DNA of 64,000 bases from Actinomadura hibisca NBRC 15177. Its GTDB lineage: Bacteria > Actinomycetota > Actinomycetes > Streptosporangiales > Streptosporangiaceae. Shown here piece by piece: positions 17,103 to 24,495 of this stretch (the first letter of the stretch is position 1; every line of letters starts with the position of its first letter). Under the pieces are notes generated by a model that saw only the letters and a program-made list of their open reading frames with translations, was not told where the DNA came from and searched no databases. Where the stretch lies: NCBI RefSeq assembly GCF_001552635.1, contig NZ_BCRO01000039.1:124001-188000 (forward strand), read 5' to 3'. The translations under genes and the position numbers were made by a program.

Positions 17103-17384
17103 ATGGACACGAAGGTCACCGACAACGCCGACCAGAGCCGCTACGAGATTCGCGTGGACGGCGAGCTGGCGGGATTCGCCGAATATGAGACCGAGGGCGA
17201 CACGCTCGTCTTCACCCACACCGAGGTGGACTCCGCCTACGAGGGCAAGGGCGTCGGCGGCGCCCTGGCGCGCGGCGCGCTGGACGACGTCCGCGCCAAG
17301 GGGGCGAAGGCCGTGCCGCAGTGCCCGTTCATCAAGGGCTGGATCGACAAGCACCCCGACTACCAGGACCTGGTCGCGTCCTGA
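17103..17384 (+). CDS. Small GNAT-like acetyltransferase (YidJ/Acetyltransf_CG type)
   Basis: This 93-aa protein belongs to the mini-GNAT group. It has IRVDGELAGFAEYETEGDTL, then FTHTEVDSAYEGKGVGGALA containing the acetyl-CoA loop (G-K-G-V-G-G-A-L), and the conserved C-terminal PQCPFIKGWIDKHPDYQDLV. The substrate of this family is unknown. It starts 56 bases after cimA, but cimA lacks an obvious terminator, so read-through is possible. A bidirectional hairpin separates it from the convergent next gene. Confidence 0.88.
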   Translation: MDTKVTDNADQSRYEIRVDGELAGFAEYETEGDTLVFTHTEVDSAYEGKGVGGALARGALDDVRAKGAKAVPQCPFIKGWIDKHPDYQDLVAS

Positions 17385-17397
17385 CGCCGGACACGAC

Positions 17398-17428
17398 GAC
17401 GGCCGCCGGAGACCCTCCGGCGGCCGTC
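17398..17428. terminator. Bidirectional terminator hairpin
   Basis: A perfect 12-bp stem (17398-17409 with 17417-17428) and a 7-nt loop lie between two convergent genes ending at 17384 and 17439. Confidence 0.75.
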
Positions 17429-17438
17429 TCGCGCCGTG

Positions 17439-17813
17439 TCAGCCCTTGGGCTCGGCGGTCTGGACGATCTCGAAGCCCCAGACCTCGGCGGCGGAGGAGA
17501 CCGGCCCGCCGTGCCCATGGCCGTGGCCATGACCCTGGCCCTCCCCGTGCCCCTGCCGGGCCTCGGCGTCCTTGGCGGCCTGGGCGTGGCCGCGCTGGAA
17601 CGCCTGGCTCTCGGTCCAGCGCTGGAAGTCCTCCTCGCCGCGCCACTGGGTGACGACCAGGTAGCGGTCGAAGCCCTCCACCGGACGCAGCAGCTGGAAG
17701 CCCTCGAACCCCTCGGCGGAGTCGACCAGCCCGGCGCGGCCCGCGAACCGCTTCTCCAGTTCGGATCCCATGCCCTCGGGCACCGTGAGCACATTGATCT
17801 TGACGACGGACAC
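17439..17813 (-). CDS. Antibiotic-biosynthesis-monooxygenase (ABM) domain protein with His-rich insert
   Basis: This 124-aa protein has an ABM/heme-oxygenase-like ferredoxin fold. It starts MSVVKINVLTVPEGMGSELE, and GFEGFQLLRPVEGFDRYLVV and TQWRGEEDFQRWTES match the family of small monooxygenases and MhuD/IsdG heme-degrading enzymes. A Gly-His tract (QGHGEGQGHGHGHGHG) near the C-terminus is unusual and could bind metal. The GTG start at 17813 is preferred over an upstream frame extension because the homologous domain begins there and GGGGGTG lies upstream. Confidence 0.82.
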   Translation of the reverse strand: MSVVKINVLTVPEGMGSELEKRFAGRAGLVDSAEGFEGFQLLRPVEGFDRYLVVTQWRGEEDFQRWTESQAFQRGHAQAAKDAEARQGHGEGQGHGHGHGHGGPVSSAAEVWGFEIVQTAEPKG

Positions 17814-18070
17814 CGTCGCACCCCCTTGCGAGACGACTGAGCAGACAGCTGTACGGACGACTGCACCCGACCCTATCGACCGGCCGCCGCACGGCCCGTG
17901 CTGGCACCACGGAACGGTTCGTCGCTGACGGTAGCCGGACCGGTGCGAAGAAAAGTCGGCAAACCTGGCCAAAGCGGTGGCGGAGATCACGTGTGACCGC
18001 CACCATGTGTAGCCGCGGCCGTGTGCGGAACCCGCGCGCCGTTCTCCTCGTCCCGAGCCGGAGTGATCTC

Positions 18071-18448
18071 ATGCCTGTGCGACCCTGGTGCCCGGAGGTC
18101 CCGGGAGCCCGCGCGGACGGGCCGTGGTCCGACGTCGCCTTCGGGCTGGGCGACCTCTACGAGCGCGACGGGGACCTGGACCGCGCCGCCGAGTGGTACC
18201 GCGAGGCCGCCGAGGCCGGGCGCGCCGACGCGGCGCTGCGGCTGGGCGACGTGCTGGGCCGGCTGGCCGACCAGCGGCTGCCCGCCGCGCCCGACACCGC
18301 CGCCGAGCTGCTGGCCGAGGCCAGCCGCTGGCTGAGCGGCGCGCCGGACGCCACCACCCCCGACGCGATCGAGCTGATCACCGTCATGCTCGACCGGCAC
18401 CAGCGGCAGGCCGCCCGCCGGGGCCTGGAACCGGCCCCGGCCGGTTGA
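18071..18448 (+). CDS. Sel1/TPR-like repeat protein
   Basis: This 125-aa protein contains a Sel1-like helical repeat: DVAFGLGDLYERDGDLDRAA, then EWYREAAEAGRADAALRLGD. The rest is Ala/Arg-rich helix. Such repeats mediate protein contacts; no function can be assigned. The ATG at 18071 follows a GGAG at suitable distance, and translation from an earlier in-frame start at 17993 is less likely. The next gene starts 88 bases later on the same strand. Confidence 0.6.
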   Translation: MPVRPWCPEVPGARADGPWSDVAFGLGDLYERDGDLDRAAEWYREAAEAGRADAALRLGDVLGRLADQRLPAAPDTAAELLAEASRWLSGAPDATTPDAIELITVMLDRHQRQAARRGLEPAPAG

Positions 18449-18536
18449 CCGCGCTCCGGGCCGAACCGGAACGGCGCGCCGGCCGTCGGACTCTGGTGAG
18501 ACCGGCAGTGGAGCCGGCGGTGGAGAAGGTGACGAG

Positions 18537-19823
18537 TTGAGCGGCGAGGACCCCGGGTACGTGCCCCCGGACCACATGAGCACCACCGAGTTCCGCCTTC
18601 CCGGGCGCACGCCTCCGGCGGAGCCGCAGGGGAGCGGGACCGACGGCACCGTCGTCGACGCGCCGCGCGATGACGACCGCCGGGACGACGAGGTCGAGGT
18701 CACCATCGTCGACCGTCCGGCTCCGGCCGGGCAGGACGACGGCCCGCCCGCCACCGTGACCGACCTCGCCAAGCCGACCCCGGTGCCTCCGCCGCCGACC
18801 GGCCCCGACCCCGAGGGCCGCACCGAGCCGCACCGCGTCCCGCAGGGCGGCGAAGCGCCCTGGACCGAGCAGTTCGGCGCGGAGCAGGCGGTCCCGTCCG
18901 AGCAGCCGCCGCCCGGACCGGCGGTCGCGGGGGCCGCCGCCGCGTCGTCCACCGCCCCGACGCCCGACCACGGCACCCCGGTCGGCCCGGCCCCCGCGCA
19001 CATGGTGGCCGAAGCGCCCACCGCGCCGACCAGCATGCGCGCCGAGTCCCAGCAAGGGCCGCACGTCGTCCTGCCGCCCACCCCGTTCGCGACGCCGCCC
19101 GCGCCGCCCGCCTCGCCTCCCCAGTCCGCGCCGCCCCCGCCGCGACCGCCCGCAGGCAAGCGGTCCCGCCGTCCGGCCGTGCTCATCGCGGCCGTCGCCG
19201 CCGTCCTGGTGCTCGGCGCGGGCGCGGCCGCGACCCTGCTGCTGAACGGCGGCTCCGGCAAGCCCGCCGCCGCCGGGAAGACCTCCCCCTCGACGGCCGC
19301 CGCCACCTCCGCCCAGCCGTCCGCCGGAGCGACCCCGAGTACGGGAGCCAGCCCCGGAACGGCCCCGACCACGGGCGCGAGCCCCGGAGCCGCGCCCGGC
19401 CAGCCCGGCGCGTCGTCCGCCCCGCCCGGGGCCCAGCCCGGCGCAACCGCCCCGTCGGCCGGGCAGCCGGTCCCGACCGCGCCCTCCTCGGTTCCGCCGG
19501 TCGGGCCGCTCAAGCCCGGCAACGGCGTCTCCTACCAGCTCGTCCAGCAGGACCCGGGCTACTTCGAGGGCAGGTTCGTCATCACCAACAAGGGCAGCAA
19601 GCCCATGAAGGGGTGGCGGATCACCTTCGAGGCGCCCGGCGGCAACGTGCGCAACATCTGGGGCGCCGAGCTCGTCAAGCGCGGTTCCAAGGTCGAGATC
19701 CGCAACCTGCCCAAGGCCGCGCCGATCGAGCCGGGCGGCACCTGGGAGGTGCAGTACGGCGCGGCCGGGACCGCCGCCGACCCCAAGGGCTGCCGCCTGG
19801 ACAAGCGACCCTGCGGCTTCTAG
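18537..19823 (+). CDS. Membrane-anchored protein with C-terminal CBM2-like domain
   Basis: This 428-aa protein has four parts. Residues 1-210 are a Pro/Ala-rich, probably disordered cytoplasmic stretch. One membrane segment follows (AVLIAAVAAVLVLGAGAAAT). Next is an extracytoplasmic Ala/Pro/Gly/Thr-rich linker to about residue 320. The end is a compact domain with FVITNKGSKPMKGWRITFEA and NLPKAAPIEPGGTWEVQYG, the pattern of family 2 carbohydrate-binding modules. It would display a CBM on the cell surface, with no catalytic domain attached. The TTG start at 18537 has GAGAAGG upstream. The Cys pair at the end may form a disulfide. Confidence 0.72.
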   Translation: MSGEDPGYVPPDHMSTTEFRLPGRTPPAEPQGSGTDGTVVDAPRDDDRRDDEVEVTIVDRPAPAGQDDGPPATVTDLAKPTPVPPPPTGPDPEGRTEPHRVPQGGEAPWTEQFGAEQAVPSEQPPPGPAVAGAAAASSTAPTPDHGTPVGPAPAHMVAEAPTAPTSMRAESQQGPHVVLPPTPFATPPAPPASPPQSAPPPPRPPAGKRSRRPAVLIAAVAAVLVLGAGAAATLLLNGGSGKPAAAGKTSPSTAAATSAQPSAGATPSTGASPGTAPTTGASPGAAPGQPGASSAPPGAQPGATAPSAGQPVPTAPSSVPPVGPLKPGNGVSYQLVQQDPGYFEGRFVITNKGSKPMKGWRITFEAPGGNVRNIWGAELVKRGSKVEIRNLPKAAPIEPGGTWEVQYGAAGTAADPKGCRLDKRPCGF

Positions 19824-19857
19824 CCGCTCCAGGTCAGGCGGGCACTAGGCTGCGGAC

Positions 19858-20622
19858 ATGCGTATCGCGAGGTTCTCCACCGCCGAGGGCATGGCCTTCG
19901 GGGTGGTCGAAGAGAACACCATCGCCGTCATCGCGGCCCACCCGTTCGGGGACCTGGAGTTCACCGGGCGGCGTTTCCCGCTGGACGACGTGCGGCTGCT
20001 CGCGCCGATCCTGCCCAGCAAGGTCATCGCGATCGGCAAGAACTACGCCGAGCACGCGCGCGAGATGGGCGGCGAGCCGCCGGCCGAGCCGGTGATCTTC
20101 GCCAAGCCGTCCACCGCCGTGATCGGCCCCCGGGAGGCGATCGCCTACCCCGAGAAGTTGTCCCGCCAGGTGGACTACGAGGGCGAGCTGGCGGTGGTCA
20201 TCGGCCGCATGGTCCGCGAGATCCCGGTCGCCCGCGCCCACGAGGCCGTCCTCGGCTACACCTGCGCCAACGACGTCACGGCCCGCGACCTCCAGAAGCG
20301 CGACGGCCAGTGGACCCGCGCCAAGGGCTTCGACACCTTCTGCCCCCTCGGGCCGTGGATCGAGACCGAGGTCGACCCCTCCGACCTGGCGATCCGGACC
20401 CTGGTCAACGGCGAGGTGCGGCAGGACGCCCGCACCTCCGACCTGCTGCACGACATCCCGACGCTGGTCGCCCACGTCAGCCAGGTCATGACCCTGCTGC
20501 CCGGCGACGTCATCCTGACCGGCACCCCGGCGGGCGTCGGGCCGCTGGAGATCGGCGACGAGGTCACCGTCAGCATCGAGGGCGTCGGCGACCTCAGCAA
20601 CCGGGTGGTCGCCCGCGACTGA
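19858..20622 (+). CDS. Fumarylacetoacetate hydrolase family protein
   Basis: This 254-aa protein carries the FAH catalytic fold: IAIGKNYAEHAREMGG, PVIFAKPSTAVIGP, the metal-ligand region QVDYEGELAVVIGR, and GYTCANDVTARDLQKRDGQW. The GDVILTGTPAGVGPLEIGDEV signature closes the domain. Members hydrolyse or decarboxylate dioic keto acids with Mg2+; the substrate is not predictable. In many actinobacteria this gene precedes gltX in this neighbourhood; gltX is not present here. Its transcript ends at a 15-bp hairpin. Confidence 0.92.
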   Translation: MRIARFSTAEGMAFGVVEENTIAVIAAHPFGDLEFTGRRFPLDDVRLLAPILPSKVIAIGKNYAEHAREMGGEPPAEPVIFAKPSTAVIGPREAIAYPEKLSRQVDYEGELAVVIGRMVREIPVARAHEAVLGYTCANDVTARDLQKRDGQWTRAKGFDTFCPLGPWIETEVDPSDLAIRTLVNGEVRQDARTSDLLHDIPTLVAHVSQVMTLLPGDVILTGTPAGVGPLEIGDEVTVSIEGVGDLSNRVVARD

Positions 20623-20643
20623 GCGGTTCTGCTGAGCGGTTCT

Positions 20644-20683
20644 GTCGTACGGCGTCCCTACTCTGGCGGGGACGCCGTACGAC
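20644..20683 (+). terminator. Strong hairpin terminator
   Basis: A perfect 15-bp stem (20644-20658 with 20669-20683) and a 10-nt loop, followed by CTTTCACTCT, lies 21 bases after the FAH gene and 22 bases before the next start. Confidence 0.8.
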
Positions 20684-20705
20684 CTTTCACTCTCAGGGGG
20701 CTGCC

Positions 20706-21341
20706 ATGACGTTCAGCGGCTTCACCGACCAGACCTTCGCCTTCTACGAGGGCCTGCTCGCCGACAACAGCAAGACCTACTGGGCGGCGCACCGGGACGT
20801 CTACGAGGAGCACGTCCGCGAGCCGCTGCGGCTGCTGTGCGCCGAGCTGGAGGACGGGTTCGGCGCGGCCAAGCTCTTCCGCCCCTACCGCGACGTGCGG
20901 TTCAGCAAGGACAAGACGCCCTACAAGACCCACCAGGGCGCCATCACCACCGCCGGCTTCTACGTCGAGGTCGACGCCGACGGCGTGCTGGCCGCGGGCG
21001 GCCTGTACTCGCCCACGCCCGAGCAGCTGCGCCGCTACCGCGCCGCCGTCACCGAGGACCTGTCCGGCAAGGCGCTGGAGGAGATCGTGGCCGGGCTGCG
21101 CGCCTCCGGGCTGGAGATCTCGGGGGACCGGCTCAAGACCCGCCCCCGGGGCACGCCCGAGGACCACCCGCGCCTGGAGCTGATGCGGCACCGCTCGTTG
21201 TACGCCCACCAGGGCTGGCCCGCCGATCCCTGGATGCACACCCCCGAGGTCGTGGACCGCGTCCGCGACGCGTGGCGGCGGTTGCGGCCGCTGGTGGAGT
21301 GGGGCGACCAGCACATGGGGCCGCCGGACTTCACCCGCTGA
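20706..21341 (+). CDS. DUF2461 family protein
   Basis: This 211-aa protein is recognised by FAFYEGLLADNSKTYWAAHR at the N-terminus, then FRPYRDVRFSKDKTPYKTHQ and the segment AAGGLYSPTPEQLRRYRAAV. The family is widespread (TIGR02453) and of unknown activity. The ATG follows CAGGGGG closely. It converges on the PadR gene with an 11-bp overlap of the 3' ends. Confidence 0.9.
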   Translation: MTFSGFTDQTFAFYEGLLADNSKTYWAAHRDVYEEHVREPLRLLCAELEDGFGAAKLFRPYRDVRFSKDKTPYKTHQGAITTAGFYVEVDADGVLAAGGLYSPTPEQLRRYRAAVTEDLSGKALEEIVAGLRASGLEISGDRLKTRPRGTPEDHPRLELMRHRSLYAHQGWPADPWMHTPEVVDRVRDAWRRLRPLVEWGDQHMGPPDFTR

Positions 21342-21969
21342 CCTGATCGGGGCCTTCCTCGCCGTCGGCTTCGCCGAAGGCGTCCGGCGGGACGCGGGCG
21401 CCGGTCTCGGGCGTCACGCCGTCCCAGTGGGCGACCTCCTCCTCGGCCCAGCGCGCCCAGCGCAGCAACATCTCGTTCTGCTCGCGCTGGAAGCGGGCCG
21501 CCAGGGCGATGACGGGCAGCCGGTCGGGATAGGGGCCGCCGGACCCCTCGTACTGCTCCATCCGCTCGCGCACGACCGCCACGCGGCGCTCGGCGTCCGC
21601 GCGGATCGCGCCGAGCTGCGCGCGCAGCTGCTCCAGGTCGCCGTGGTCGGCGAAGGCGACCTTCACCATCGCCTCGAACTCGGTGACCGGCCCGGCCCCC
21701 GGCTCGTCCAGCCAGGCGCGCAGCGCCGCGCGCCCCGCGTCGGTGATCGCGTAGACGGTGCTGCGGCGGCGGCCGGTGTACTCGGCGCGGGCGGCGGCGA
21801 GGCCGGCCGCCACCAGCCGCTTGGGCTCCTCGTAGACGACGCTGGCGGCGCGCGGCCACATCACCCGCAGGCTGCGCTCCATCTGCTGCTTCAGCTCGTA
21901 GGTCGTCCACGGCCGCACGGCGAGCAGGGACAGGATCGCGTACGAGGTGGTCGTCGGTTCCCGGGACAT
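21331..21969 (-). CDS. PadR family transcriptional regulator (Phd/AphA-like)
   Basis: This is a 212-aa regulator. The N-terminal winged helix starts TTTSYAILSLLAVRPWTTYE and includes the recognition segment MWPRAASVVYEEPKRLVAAG and the wing GRRRSTVYAITDAGRAALRA. A long C-terminal helical region (residues 90-190) is the dimerisation part of the larger PadR subclass. The ATG at 21969 directly abuts the inverted repeats at 21978-22024 and the divergent VOC gene. It probably represses itself and the VOC gene. Confidence 0.88.
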   Translation of the reverse strand: MSREPTTTSYAILSLLAVRPWTTYELKQQMERSLRVMWPRAASVVYEEPKRLVAAGLAAARAEYTGRRRSTVYAITDAGRAALRAWLDEPGAGPVTEFEAMVKVAFADHGDLEQLRAQLGAIRADAERRVAVVRERMEQYEGSGGPYPDRLPVIALAARFQREQNEMLLRWARWAEEEVAHWDGVTPETGARVPPDAFGEADGEEGPDQVSG

Positions 21970-21977
21970 GCCCTTGA

Positions 21978-22024
21978 CGATACTCCAGTCCGGAGTATCG
22001 TCGGATGCTCCGACCCGGAGTATC
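21978..22024. promoter_or_regulatory. Tandem PadR operators between padR and VOC gene
   Basis: Two 8-to-9-bp inverted repeats with 5-bp spacers lie here: CGATACTCC-N5-GGAGTATCG (21978-22000) and GATGCTCC-N5-GGAGTATC (22004-22024). They are 25 bp apart start to start and fill the divergent promoter region. Their GATACT/AGTATC core also occurs in the operator of the padR at 142. Confidence 0.7.
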
Positions 22025-22035
22025 GAGGAGACGCC

Positions 22036-22437
22036 GTGCCCGCCATCACCGGCTGGTCCCACCTGTCCCTGACGGTCCGCGACCTGGACACCAGCGTGCG
22101 CTGGTACCGCGAGCTGTTCGGCCTCACCGAGTTCGCCAGGCTCGACAACGACGGCTGGACGGAGGTCATCTGCGTCTACCCCGAGGGGCTGATGATCATC
22201 GGCTTCACGCAGCACGACGACGCCGGCGGCGTCCCCTTCGACCACCGCAACCCCGGCCTGGACCACCTGGCGTTCGGCGTCGCCGACCGCGCGGAGCTGG
22301 AGCGGTGGCGGGCCCGGTTCGCCGAGCGGGGCGTGGTGCACTCGCCGGTCGCCGAGACGGCGTGGGGGCCGGTGCTCAGCTTCCGCGACCCCGACGACGT
22401 GCAACTGGAGCTTTTCGTCGTCGAATCCATGGGCTGA
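22036..22437 (+). CDS. VOC family protein (glyoxalase/bleomycin-resistance fold)
   Basis: This 133-aa protein has the duplicated beta-alpha-beta-beta-beta metalloenzyme fold: GWSHLSLTVRDLDTSVRWYR with a His ligand candidate, then PGLDHLAFGVADRAELERWR with a second His, and the C-terminal SFRDPDDVQLELFVVE with a Glu ligand. The PDxxxxEL ending is typical of VOC enzymes. The substrate is unknown. The GTG at 22036 has GAGGAG in front. It is divergent from a PadR gene across two operator dyads, which suggests an inducible detoxification or resistance role. Confidence 0.88.
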   Translation: MPAITGWSHLSLTVRDLDTSVRWYRELFGLTEFARLDNDGWTEVICVYPEGLMIIGFTQHDDAGGVPFDHRNPGLDHLAFGVADRAELERWRARFAERGVVHSPVAETAWGPVLSFRDPDDVQLELFVVESMG

Positions 22438-22502
22438 CCTGCGAGAACGGGCCCGCCTGGCGGGGGCCGGGCCCGTCCGGCGGGCGGGCCCGGCTATTCG
22501 TT

Positions 22503-22531
22503 TTGGCGCAAGTCCCGAGGTCCTGTATTCT
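22503..22531 (+). promoter_or_regulatory. Promoter of the tRNA-Gln/Glu genes
   Basis: TTGGCG (22503-22508), a 17-bp spacer and TATTCT (22526-22531) form a good vegetative promoter about 55 bases before tRNA-Gln. Confidence 0.75.
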
Positions 22532-22586
22532 CTTCGAGGCGCGAGCAACCAGAACGGTTTCGGACCGGGACGGAAGTTCACGGCAC

Positions 22587-22658
22587 TGGGGTATGGTGTA
22601 ATCGGCAGCACGACTGATTCTGGTTCAGTTAGTCTAGGTTCGAGTCCTGGTACCCCAG
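22587..22658 (+). tRNA. tRNA-Gln (CTG)
   Basis: The 72-nt cloverleaf has acceptor TGGGGTA/TACCCCA with G discriminator, anticodon stem ACTGA/TCAGT and loop TTCTGGT, giving anticodon CTG. The T-loop is TTCGAGT. CCA is not encoded. Confidence 0.97.
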
Positions 22659-22663
22659 CGGTT

Positions 22664-22681
22664 CACCCACGAAAGTGGGTG
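22664..22681 (+). other. Small GAAA-loop hairpin between tRNA genes
   Basis: CACCCAC-GAAA-GTGGGTG forms a 7-bp stem capped by a GNRA tetraloop between tRNA-Gln and the first tRNA-Glu. It may be a spacer structure for tRNA processing. Confidence 0.4.
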
Positions 22682-22693
22682 GAGCACAGGCAA

Positions 22694-22766
22694 GCCCCCG
22701 TCGTCTAGTGGCCTAGGACGCCGCCCTCTCAAGGCGGTAACGGCGGTTCGAATCCGCTCGGGGGTA
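22694..22766 (+). tRNA. tRNA-Glu (CTC), copy 1
   Basis: The 73-nt cloverleaf has acceptor GCCCCCG/CGGGGGT, anticodon stem CCGCC/GGCGG and loop CTCTCAA, giving anticodon CTC. CCA is not encoded. It is identical to copy 2 at 22881-22953. Confidence 0.97.
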
Positions 22767-22786
22767 CGCGCACAGTGCATGCGGAG

Positions 22787-22815
22787 CCCTGACCGCAACG
22801 CGGTCGGGGTTTTTC
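22787..22815 (+). terminator. Terminator after tRNA-Glu copy 1
   Basis: CCCTGACCGC and GCGGTCGGGG pair around AAC and are followed by TTTTT. Confidence 0.85.
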
Positions 22816-22880
22816 GATAGGGAAACTCCGCTAAGCTGGCCGAGCCGGAGCGAGAGATCGCGACGGCGACGAAAGTCCCG

Positions 22881-22953
22881 GCCCCCGTCGTCTAGTGGCC
22901 TAGGACGCCGCCCTCTCAAGGCGGTAACGGCGGTTCGAATCCGCTCGGGGGTA
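22881..22953 (+). tRNA. tRNA-Glu (CTC), copy 2
   Basis: This 73-nt gene is identical in sequence to copy 1. It has its own downstream terminator, and the 65 bases between the copy 1 terminator and this gene presumably hold its own promoter. Confidence 0.97.
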
Positions 22954-22966
22954 CCAGCAGGAAGAA

Positions 22967-22999
22967 ACCCTGATCGCGATCATGCGATCGGGGTTTTTC
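22967..22999 (+). terminator. Terminator after tRNA-Glu copy 2
   Basis: ACCCTGATCGC pairs with GCGATCGGGG around a short loop and is followed by TTTTTCG. It also faces the convergent gene ending at 23016. Confidence 0.85.
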
Positions 23000-23015
23000 G
23001 CTGTCCGGGGCCCGG

Positions 23016-24290
23016 TCAGAACCAGCCGCCGCGCTCGGCGGTGACGCAGGCGCGCAGCCGGTCCAGCGCCTCCCCGGCGGTGAGCGTGACCACGGCCGGG
23101 CCGCCGGGGATCGTCCCGTCGGCCTCCAGGACGGCGGTGCGGCCGTGCGGCCACGTGCCGAACATCAGGCCGACCAGGCGGTGCGCCGTGCCGCGCCGCA
23201 CCAGGGGCAGCACCACGTCGTCGTCCTGGCCGGGCGTCGCGATCCAGTAGGCGGTGGGCAGGTCGCGGCCGCCGGTGGGGCTGAGGTCGGGGTTGGCGCG
23301 CTCGGCGTCGGCCATCAGGATCTCCAGCTCCAGATGCTCGATGGCGTCCTCCAGCAGCTCGCACACGTGCAGGCGGGGCGCGAGGGCCTGGAGCAGCGCC
23401 TCGTCCAGGCCGTCCTCGAACATCCGCCGGATCTCGCCGCGCGACACCACCACCTTGGCGGGCGCGTGGTTCCCGGTGAGGAGATCGACCAGGACCGCGC
23501 GCATGAACGCGTTCGCGCCCGGACCGACGACGCCCAGCCCGGACGGGGCGGCCAGGTCGATGGCCGTCGTGGCGGCCTCCCCGCGAACGGGCGGGAGGGC
23601 CGGGCACGTCGGCGCGGACCGGAGGCGGCGCGCGGACGGCTCCCGGCGCGCGCCGAGCGCGCCAGGAACGGGCAGCGGCCTGCGCCGACGCACCGCGAAC
23701 GCGCCCAGCATCAGACCGATGATCCCCATGGCGGCCAGGGTGCTCGGCGGCATCCCGCCCTCGGCGGGCACGCGGGTCGCGGTGGGCGCGGCCGGGACCG
23801 TCACCCGTACGGTCGCCGTCGGGGCGGGGGAGGGCACCGCACGCCGCGTGGGGTTCGACACGTCAGCCGGTGCCGGAACCCTGACGGGAGTGGCCGGAGG
23901 GCGTGGTGTGCGCGTCGTCTCGGGGCTGGTCCGGGCTCCGGCGTGCGGCGTCTCGGGGGTGGGTTCGGGTCGGCTGCTCCTTGGTGCGCGGACGGTTTCC
24001 GGCGCGGTCCGGCGGGCGGACTTCGAAGGGCGGCCCGACAGCGGCTCGCGCCGCGCCGGAGCGCTCCTCAGCGACCCGCGCAGCGCGCGGCCGAGGTCGG
24101 GCCGCCCTGAAACGATCTCCGACCGCAGGCTCCGGCACAACGCCTCGGCGTCGAACGCCGAGGCGGCCGCTCCCCGCAGGTCGGCGCACTCGGCCGCCGC
24201 CGCAGACGCGCCGGACAGCGGCAGGGCCAGCGGCGACGCCAGCAGCGCGCCGCCCAGCAGGGCGCCGCGAAGGGTGGTGCGGGTTGTCAC
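23016..24290 (-). CDS. Membrane protein with AfsR/LysM-associated C-terminal domain
   Basis: This 424-aa protein begins with a signal sequence or membrane anchor (LRGALLGGALLASPLALPLS). A Pro/Thr/Arg-rich extracytoplasmic stretch runs to about residue 175, followed by a second membrane segment (TLAAMGIIGLMLGAFAV) and a cytoplasmic domain. That domain (AIDLAAPSGLGVVGPGANAF, later RLHVCELLEDAIEHLELEIL) resembles one found between LysM and BTAD parts of actinobacterial AfsR-like membrane regulators. No BTAD DNA-binding part is seen. The GTG at 24290 has GGAGG in front. It is divergent from an EspR-like gene. Confidence 0.65.
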   Translation of the reverse strand: MTTRTTLRGALLGGALLASPLALPLSGASAAAAECADLRGAAASAFDAEALCRSLRSEIVSGRPDLGRALRGSLRSAPARREPLSGRPSKSARRTAPETVRAPRSSRPEPTPETPHAGARTSPETTRTPRPPATPVRVPAPADVSNPTRRAVPSPAPTATVRVTVPAAPTATRVPAEGGMPPSTLAAMGIIGLMLGAFAVRRRRPLPVPGALGARREPSARRLRSAPTCPALPPVRGEAATTAIDLAAPSGLGVVGPGANAFMRAVLVDLLTGNHAPAKVVVSRGEIRRMFEDGLDEALLQALAPRLHVCELLEDAIEHLELEILMADAERANPDLSPTGGRDLPTAYWIATPGQDDDVVLPLVRRGTAHRLVGLMFGTWPHGRTAVLEADGTIPGGPAVVTLTAGEALDRLRACVTAERGGWF

Positions 24291-24495
24291 AGGTGGCCAC
24301 CTCCCCGACTGGCCTGCGACCTGATCACGATCAAAGCAGCCGCGCCGGGGCGGGCCGCCGCGCCGACACGGCGGCACGGCGGAAGGTTAGCTTTCCGTGA
24401 TCACCTCGATACCCGAGGCTAGTGTCCGTGTCCTTGGCTGACACGGAGCGGTGTGGTCAACTAAAGTCGTTGGACCGGTGATGCGGAGGAGTGTC

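Noticed and set aside
22713..22919. 68-aa minus-strand frame across the tRNA-Glu genes
   Set aside because: It runs antisense through both tRNA-Glu copies and encodes no recognisable protein.
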